This document shows positions 7,867 through 11,987 of a stretch of DNA of 11,987 nucleotides, piece by piece. The notes under the pieces are model-generated. The model had not been told where the DNA came from and made no database searches. It worked only from the letters and a program-made list of their open reading frames with translations. Both the position numbers and the translations under genes were made by a program. Each line of letters begins with the position of its first letter. Within the stretch, counting starts at the first letter, position 1. The stretch comes from Desulfuromonadales bacterium (GTDB taxonomy: Bacteria; Desulfobacterota; Desulfuromonadia; Desulfuromonadales; BM103): assembly GCA_029859485.1 (NCBI GenBank), contig JAOUDB010000040.1:1-11987 (forward strand), given 5' to 3'.

Positions 7867-9015
7867 ATGTATTTCCAGTTAACTGACGAGCAGAACCTGA
7901 TTCGCGAAACAGTACGTAGCTTTGCCGAAAACGAAGTGGCTCCTTCGGCTGCCGAGCGTGACGAGAATGAGCGTTTCGACCGGGAGTTGATGTTTGACAA
8001 GGTTGCTGAGCTCGGGCTGGCTGGAATTGTCTTCCCCGAGGAGTACGGTGGTGCCGGCGGTGATTACATCAGTTACGCCATCGCTGTTGAAGAGCTCTCC
8101 AGGGTTTGTGCCTCAACCGGTGTGACCCTCTCGGCCCACCTGTCTCTGGGAGCGAATCCGGTGTGGATGTTCGGTACCGAGGAGCAGAAGATGAATTTTT
8201 TGATCCCTATGGCCGAAGGTACAAAGCTCGGAGCCTTTGCGTTGACCGAGCCCTCTGCCGGCTCTGATGCTGGTGGCACCAGGACTTTCGCCGTGCGCGA
8301 TGGTGAAGAGTGGATCCTTAACGGCAGCAAAGTCTTCATTACCAACGGCGGCGATGCGGAAACTTACATTGTCTTTGCCCGCACCGATAAAGATGCGCAA
8401 AAGCACCATGGAATCAGTGCATTTATCATTGATAAGGATACGCCGGGTTTCTCCTTTGGGAAAAAAGAGATGAAGATGGGAATCCGATCATCGTTAACCT
8501 GTGAACTGGTTTTCGAAAACTGCAGAATACCAGCGGATCGACTGCTGGGTAAAGAGGGGGAGGGCTTTAAAATTGCCATGAAGACCCTTGATGGTGGTCG
8601 AATTGGTATCGCTGCCCAAGCGCTGGGAATTGCGCAGGGTGCCTATGAAGCTGCCATTGATTACTCCCGGGAACGCAAGCAATTCGAACAGCCGATAGCT
8701 AGTTTTCAAGGGGTTCAGTTTATTCTGGCTGACATGGCGTTACGTATCGAAGCTTCGCGCCTGCTGGTTTACCAGTCAGCCTGGCGGGCTAGTGCAGGCC
8801 TCTCTTACGGCAAGGAGTCAGCCATGGCCAAGCTCAGCGCTTCGGAAACGGCGATGTGGGTAACGACCAAGGCTGTCCAGGTTCATGGTGGTTACGGCTA
8901 TACCCGTGAATTCCCGGTTGAGAGAATGATGCGCGATGCCAAGATCACTGAAATTTATGAGGGGACGAGTGAAGTCCAGAGGGTTGTAATCGGTGCGGCA
9001 ATTACCCGTGGTTAA
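7867..9015 (+). CDS. Acyl-CoA dehydrogenase, short-chain (butyryl-CoA) type (second of tandem pair)
   Basis: FAD- and Etf-dependent dehydrogenase, 382 aa, of the butyryl/short-chain group. Signatures: LTEPSAGSD (127-135), [11 protein letters not shown] (152-162), RKQF (270-273), [10 protein letters not shown] (340-349) and [10 protein letters not shown] (363-372) with catalytic base E365. It carries the standard flavin-site ITNGG that the preceding paralog lacks, so of the two it is the better candidate for straight-chain butyryl-CoA. A very strong Shine-Dalgarno AAGGAGG (7853-7859) precedes the ATG by 7 bases, suggesting higher expression than the upstream copy. The two N-termini align from the first methionine, which supports both starts. 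A 2-methylbutyryl-CoA specificity cannot be excluded. Confidence 0.94.
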   Translation: MYFQLTDEQNLIRETVRSFAENEVAPSAAERDENERFDRELMFDKVAELGLAGIVFPEEYGGAGGDYISYAIAVEELSRVCASTGVTLSAHLSLGANPVWMFGTEEQKMNFLIPMAEGTKLGAFALTEPSAGSDAGGTRTFAVRDGEEWILNGSKVFITNGGDAETYIVFARTDKDAQKHHGISAFIIDKDTPGFSFGKKEMKMGIRSSLTCELVFENCRIPADRLLGKEGEGFKIAMKTLDGGRIGIAAQALGIAQGAYEAAIDYSRERKQFEQPIASFQGVQFILADMALRIEASRLLVYQSAWRASAGLSYGKESAMAKLSASETAMWVTTKAVQVHGGYGYTREFPVERMMRDAKITEIYEGTSEVQRVVIGAAITRG

Positions 9016-9070
9016 GTGACCTCACCAATCGTTAACAGTGAAATGAAGACTGATGTGAAAGGGCATAATT

Positions 9071-9607
9071 ATGAAATCTGATCATGATGAAGGGGTCGCT
9101 CTGCTTCAAAAACTGAGCAAAGAGGAGTTAATCGCAATAATCGTTGATGACGCTAAGAACTGGCTTGCCCACGATGGCCTCTGGTTTCAGGCTGTTGAAC
9201 AGAAATTCAACATAGATACGGCCATTGAGATCGACACTGACGCTTGGGAGAAATTCACCGTTGTCGAGGCCAAGCGGATCATGGCGCGCCTCGGCATGGA
9301 GCAGGGCGGAGGCATTCCGGCATTGGTCGAGTGCCTCAAGCATCGACTTTATGCACGCCTTAACCTGCAGGAGGCGATTGAAGTCACTGATACCCGTTTT
9401 GTTTTTCGTATGGTTGATTGTCGTGTGCAATCGGCCCGTAAGCGCAAAGGTTTGCCCGATTTCCCCTGCAAGTCCGTTGGTCTGGTCGAGTATGCCGGGT
9501 TCGCCAGAACCATTGACCCTCGTATCGAGACGCGCTGCATCGCCTGTCCCCCCGATGCACATCCCGATGATTTCTGGTGTGCCTGGGAGTTTGTCCTTAA
9601 AGGTTGA
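9071..9607 (+). CDS. Cysteine-rich conserved protein of unknown function (DUF6125-like)
   Basis: A 178-aa soluble protein with no signal peptide or membrane segment. I recognise it by its overall pattern as a DUF6125-type 'cytosolic protein' of anaerobes; no enzymatic role is known to me. Visible features are an N-terminal helical part with AKNWLAHDGLWFQAVE (28-43), an invariant-looking core MVDCRVQSARKRKGLPDFPC (114-133), and a C-terminal CIACPPDAHPDDFWCAW stretch (156-172). C117, C133, C156, C159, H164 and C170 could form a metal or iron-sulfur site; that is inference. The shape loosely recalls the ATC-hydrolase/V4R-like group. It is the last gene of the beta-oxidation block, 55 bases after the second dehydrogenase, and has a ribosome site AAAGGG at 9058-9063. 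Its place suggests a link to acyl-CoA or amino-acid metabolism, but no function can be assigned. Confidence 0.85.
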   Translation: MKSDHDEGVALLQKLSKEELIAIIVDDAKNWLAHDGLWFQAVEQKFNIDTAIEIDTDAWEKFTVVEAKRIMARLGMEQGGGIPALVECLKHRLYARLNLQEAIEVTDTRFVFRMVDCRVQSARKRKGLPDFPCKSVGLVEYAGFARTIDPRIETRCIACPPDAHPDDFWCAWEFVLKG

Positions 9608-9613
9608 TTGTTT

Positions 9614-9648
9614 GGCAAGTGTCTGTGGTTGATGAAGACTGCCTTTTC
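9614..9648 (+). terminator. Weak intrinsic terminator-like hairpin after the DUF6125-like gene
   Basis: GGCA (9614-9617) pairs with TGCC (9640-9643) and GTCT (9621-9624) with AGAC (9636-9639), leaving a 3-base bulge and an 11-base loop. TTTTCT follows at once. The stem is short and interrupted, so termination would be partial at best. A second pair of small overlapping hairpins lies just after it: TGCG/CGCA at 9658-9668, and GCAG/CTGC at 9666-9677 followed by TTT. The position between the two gene blocks is what makes the call plausible. Confidence 0.35.
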
Positions 9649-9819
9649 TGAGCGGGTTGCGTTTCGCAGCATCCTGCTTTCGTTAACACCGACAGCGTTG
9701 CTTTTGTTTACACTGCTTCCTGGCAAAGGCCTTTTCTGCTCAATAGGTCAAGAATAAAAACGTCTTATATTCTATATGGTTACGATTTTTATGTACATAT
9801 CTTGGTGGAACATCAAAGC

Positions 9820-9837
9820 TTGGTACTGGCCTTGCAA
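9820..9837 (+). promoter_or_regulatory. Sigma-54 (RpoN) -24/-12 promoter for the leucine-degradation unit
   Basis: TTGGTACTGGCCTTGCAA matches the sigma-54 consensus TTGGCACGNNNNTTGCW. The invariant GG (9822-9823) and GC (9834-9835) are present with exactly the required 10 bases between them, and the -12 element TTGCA is perfect. The -24 element deviates at two places (T for C, T for G). Transcription would start near 9847, leaving a leader of about 45 bases before the ATG at 9892, which has GGAG at 9881-9884. Such promoters need an ATP-dependent enhancer-binding protein; its site would be expected upstream, perhaps in the AT-rich part before 9810. No regulator gene is visible in this window. 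Confidence 0.65.
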
Positions 9838-9852
9838 TTCTTGAATTGAAAG
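9831..9852. promoter_or_regulatory. 22-base imperfect palindrome overlapping the -12 element and start site (candidate operator)
   Basis: The core CAATTC-TT-GAATTG (9835-9848) is a perfect inverted repeat with a 2-base spacer. It extends to CTTG/AAAG-type flanks with a single mismatched pair (9834 G against 9849 A), for 9 of 10 paired positions in 22 bases. It covers the -12 box and predicted start of the sigma-54 promoter, so a dimeric repressor bound here would block initiation. The protein is unknown. Confidence 0.5.
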
Positions 9853-9891
9853 TATTTCAGTCGTCGAATTATTCAGTCATGGAGTGAAGCT

Positions 9892-11058
9892 ATGGAGTCC
9901 TATCCCACGTTGAATTTCCAATTGGGTGATACGGTAGACCTGCTACGCGAAACCGTTCGTGCCTTTGCCGGTGATGAAATTGCACCACTGGCTTCTGAGA
10001 TTGATCAAAAGAACGAATTCCCCATGGAACTTTGGCGGAAAATGGGTGATCTCGGTCTGCTCGGTATCACTGTGGCGGAGGAATACGGTGGTGCAGAAAT
10101 GGGTTACCTGGAGCACGTGATCGTCATGGAGGAACTCAGCCGGGCTTCGGCTTCTGTGGCCTTGTCTTACGGAGCCCACTCCAACCTCTGCGTCAACCAG
10201 ATTTATCGCAATGGCAATCCTGCACAGAGAGACCGCTATCTCCCCAAGCTGGTCAGCGGTGAGCATGTCGGAGCTCTGGCTATGAGTGAGGCTGGCGCCG
10301 GTTCCGATGTCGTGAGCATGCGTTTGCGGGCCGACAAAGAGGGCGACCGTTACCTGCTTAACGGCAACAAGATGTGGATTACCAATGGTCCGGATGCTGA
10401 TACCCTGGTGGTTTACGCTAAAACCGATATGGATGCCGGGCCACATGGGATCACGGCCTTCATCATAGAAAAGAATTTTCCTGGTTTTTCCACCGCGCAA
10501 AAGCTCGACAAACTCGGCATGCGTGGCAGCAGTACCTGTGAGCTGGTTTTCGAGAACTGTGAAGTCCCGGAAGAAAATGTTCTCGGCGAAGTCGGCAAGG
10601 GCGTCAGGGTCTTGATGAGCGGTCTTGATTATGAGCGCGTGGTTTTGTCTGGCGGGCCACTCGGGATTATGGCGGCCTGTCTCGATGTGGTGCTCCCCTA
10701 TTTACATGAACGCAAGCAGTTCGGTCATTCAATCGGCGAGTTCCAGCTTATGCAAGGCAAGCTTGCAGATATGTATACCACCCTGAATACCTGCCGTGCC
10801 TATGTTTATACTGTTGCCAAGGCGTGTGCCGGCACGAGCTCGCTTCGCAAGGATGCTGCGGGAGCAATCCTTTATTCCGCAGAACGTGCGACAGAAGTGG
10901 CGCTTGAGGCCATTCAGTGCCTCGGAGGCAATGGGTATATCAACGAATATCCGACCGGACGCCTGCTTCGTGATGCCAAGCTGTATGAAATCGGGGCAGG
11001 GACCAGCGAGATCAGGCGCATGCTGATCGGGCGCGAACTCTTTCAACAGACGACTTGA
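9892..11058 (+). CDS. liuA: Isovaleryl-CoA dehydrogenase
   Basis: Oxidises isovaleryl-CoA to 3-methylcrotonyl-CoA in leucine degradation, passing electrons to EtfAB. It is 388 aa. The diagnostic feature is the catalytic base: E248 in [18 protein letters not shown] (241-258), the position used by isovaleryl-CoA dehydrogenases. The residue that serves as base in other acyl-CoA dehydrogenases is replaced by A369 in [12 protein letters not shown]. The C-terminal half ([44 protein letters not shown]) closely follows the IVD family. MSEAGAGSD is at 131-139 and MWITNG at 161-166. Start chosen at the ATG with GGAG 7 bases upstream. It heads the second gene block behind its own sigma-54-type promoter, and a carboxylase subunit gene follows the next gene, matching the liu gene cluster logic. 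Confidence 0.95.
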   Translation: MESYPTLNFQLGDTVDLLRETVRAFAGDEIAPLASEIDQKNEFPMELWRKMGDLGLLGITVAEEYGGAEMGYLEHVIVMEELSRASASVALSYGAHSNLCVNQIYRNGNPAQRDRYLPKLVSGEHVGALAMSEAGAGSDVVSMRLRADKEGDRYLLNGNKMWITNGPDADTLVVYAKTDMDAGPHGITAFIIEKNFPGFSTAQKLDKLGMRGSSTCELVFENCEVPEENVLGEVGKGVRVLMSGLDYERVVLSGGPLGIMAACLDVVLPYLHERKQFGHSIGEFQLMQGKLADMYTTLNTCRAYVYTVAKACAGTSSLRKDAAGAILYSAERATEVALEAIQCLGGNGYINEYPTGRLLRDAKLYEIGAGTSEIRRMLIGRELFQQTT

Positions 11059-11071
11059 TCAAGGTTCGGGA

Positions 11072-11881
11072 ATGAAGATGACGATCGTCGATCGAACATT
11101 CATGGTGACTGCAGCAGGTGAGCGACTACAGGTGCGCCAGCTGCAGCCTGAAGGCCTCGTGGCAGAAGCCAACTCTGCGACCCTGGTCTTCTTGCATGAA
11201 TCCCTGGGGTGCATTGCACAATGGCGTGATTTTCCTCAAGCTTTAGTTGAGTCCACCGGTCTGCCTGCGCTCGTCTATGATCGCTGTGGGTTTGGTGGTT
11301 CACAGTCCCTTGCAGTACCGCGTGGCCTGGATTATCAGGAGCGTGAGGTCGAATCCCTGCACGATCTTCTGCATGTCTGTGCTGTTACCAGCCCTCTGCT
11401 GGTTGGCCACAGTGATGGCGCGACCCTGTCACTGCTCTACGCCGCAACCTTTCCGGAACATCCCCTGGCAGTCATCAGCGAAGCCGCTCATCTTTTCGTC
11501 GAGGAAGAAACCTTGGCCGGCATCAGATCTGCTGTGGAGCGATGGCATACGACCGATTTCAGGGAAAGGCTGATGCGCTCCCAGGGCGAGCATACCGACC
11601 GGGTTTTTTCCGCATGGACGGAGACCTGGATGGATCCTGCCTTCAGGAATTGGTCCATCGTGGCGCGCATGCCGGATGTCTCTTGCCCGGTCCTGGCCCT
11701 CCAGGGTGAAGAAGATGAGTTCGGCACGATAAAACAGCTGGAATCGATCAGTGCAAGTGTCGGCGGCACCTGTCGCACCCGGCTGATTCCCGACTGTGGG
11801 CACATTCCTCACCGTGAAACACAAGTCGAAGTTCTTGCAGAAATGACCGATTTTATCACGTCTTTAATTCAACCGGCCTGA
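11072..11881 (+). CDS. Alpha/beta-fold hydrolase
   Basis: A 269-aa single-domain alpha/beta hydrolase with no signal peptide. The likely triad is S114 in the nucleophile elbow GHSDGA (112-117), D215 in QGEEDEFG (211-218) and H244 in DCGHIPH (241-247). The oxyanion loop is HESLGC (42-47) and the strand-4 region reads YDRCGFGGS (69-77). A helical cap lies near 140-195. It starts 13 bases after IVD with AAGG at 11061-11064, and ends 30 bases before the carboxyltransferase gene, so it is almost surely co-transcribed with them. The substrate is unknown. A thioesterase or ester hydrolase acting on leucine-pathway intermediates or dead-end products is a reasonable guess. It is not the HMG-CoA lyase or 3-methylglutaconyl-CoA hydratase, which have other folds. 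A second ATG at 11078 is possible. Confidence 0.9.
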   Translation: MKMTIVDRTFMVTAAGERLQVRQLQPEGLVAEANSATLVFLHESLGCIAQWRDFPQALVESTGLPALVYDRCGFGGSQSLAVPRGLDYQEREVESLHDLLHVCAVTSPLLVGHSDGATLSLLYAATFPEHPLAVISEAAHLFVEEETLAGIRSAVERWHTTDFRERLMRSQGEHTDRVFSAWTETWMDPAFRNWSIVARMPDVSCPVLALQGEEDEFGTIKQLESISASVGGTCRTRLIPDCGHIPHRETQVEVLAEMTDFITSLIQPA

Positions 11882-11911
11882 CCCGGCCGTCGGAGAGGCT
11901 AAGAAACATCC

Positions 11912-11987
11912 ATGACAATACTGAAGAGTTCGATCCAGACCAATTCCGACGAGTTTAAAGCGAACCGGAGTTCCATGCAGGCCCTGG
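11912..11987 (+). CDS. liuB: Carboxyltransferase, probable methylcrotonyl-CoA carboxylase beta subunit, 3' cut by window edge
   Basis: Only the first 25 codons are present. The N-terminus starts MTILKSSIQTNSDEF and continues with KANRSSMQAL. The pattern I-L-x-S-x-I-x(3)-S-x-E-F-x(2)-N-x(3)-M matches the start of biotin-dependent methylcrotonyl-CoA carboxylase beta subunits, which carboxylate 3-methylcrotonyl-CoA, the product of the IVD encoded two genes upstream. Context and the N-terminal pattern together support the call, but a related propionyl- or geranyl-CoA carboxyltransferase cannot be ruled out from 25 residues. The nearest ribosome site is GGAGAGG (11892-11898), with a long 13-base spacer. 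Confidence 0.7.
   Translation, partial: MTILKSSIQTNSDEFKANRSSMQAL

Noticed and set aside
9349..9726. 125-codon minus-strand open frame reaching into the 9608-9891 intergenic region
   Set aside because: It mostly overlaps the DUF6125-like gene antisense, has low-complexity basic composition and no recognisable domain.
9706..9748. TTTACA with downstream CAATAG or TATATT as a sigma-70 promoter before IVD
   Set aside because: Spacings do not fit (about 27 bases, or far longer), while the sigma-54 element nearby fits closely.

Overview
All genes in this window lie on the + strand and form one continuous acyl-CoA oxidation and branched-chain amino acid locus. The gene content points to an anaerobic or respiratory member of the former Deltaproteobacteria, most likely the Desulfuromonadales/Geobacterales group. 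The main evidence is a membrane CCG-domain Etf:menaquinone oxidoreductase placed directly before etfBA, several acyl-CoA dehydrogenases, a cysteine-rich DUF6125-like protein seen in such bacteria, and a -24/-12 (sigma-54) promoter. The taxonomic call is inference from gene content, not from a marker gene.

Layout. Positions 2-1909 hold an iron-sulfur/heme membrane oxidoreductase (EMO type), cut by the left edge. EtfB (1966-2739) and EtfA (2749-3663) follow. Next come the beta-oxidation enzymes: thiolase (3689-4870), 3-hydroxyacyl-CoA dehydrogenase (4969-5817), enoyl-CoA hydratase (5836-6618) and two short-chain-type acyl-CoA dehydrogenases (6634-7791 and 7867-9015). A cysteine-rich protein of unknown function (9071-9607) ends this first block. 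Gaps between genes are 9 to 98 bases, so the block may be one transcript. A 284-base intergenic region (9608-9891) then holds weak terminator-like hairpins, a well-matched sigma-54-type promoter and an overlapping 22-base imperfect palindrome. The second block is a leucine-degradation unit: isovaleryl-CoA dehydrogenase (9892-11058), an alpha/beta hydrolase (11072-11881) and the first 25 codons of a carboxyltransferase that looks like the beta subunit of methylcrotonyl-CoA carboxylase (11912 to the right edge).

How the genes work together. The acyl-CoA dehydrogenases oxidise saturated acyl-CoAs and pass electrons to EtfAB. The EMO-type complex would then pass them to menaquinone, linking acyl-CoA oxidation to respiration. 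Hydratase, hydroxyacyl-CoA dehydrogenase and thiolase complete a full spiral to acetyl-CoA (or propionyl-CoA, if the substrate comes from isoleucine). IVD followed by MCC gives the start of leucine breakdown. The separate sigma-54 promoter suggests the leucine unit is switched on independently of the general beta-oxidation unit.

No RNA genes, CRISPR arrays, insertion sequences or phage genes were seen. The enzymes belong to known families. The least explained items are the DUF6125-like protein, the substrates of the two tandem dehydrogenases, the hydrolase next to MCC, and the sigma-54/palindrome control region.
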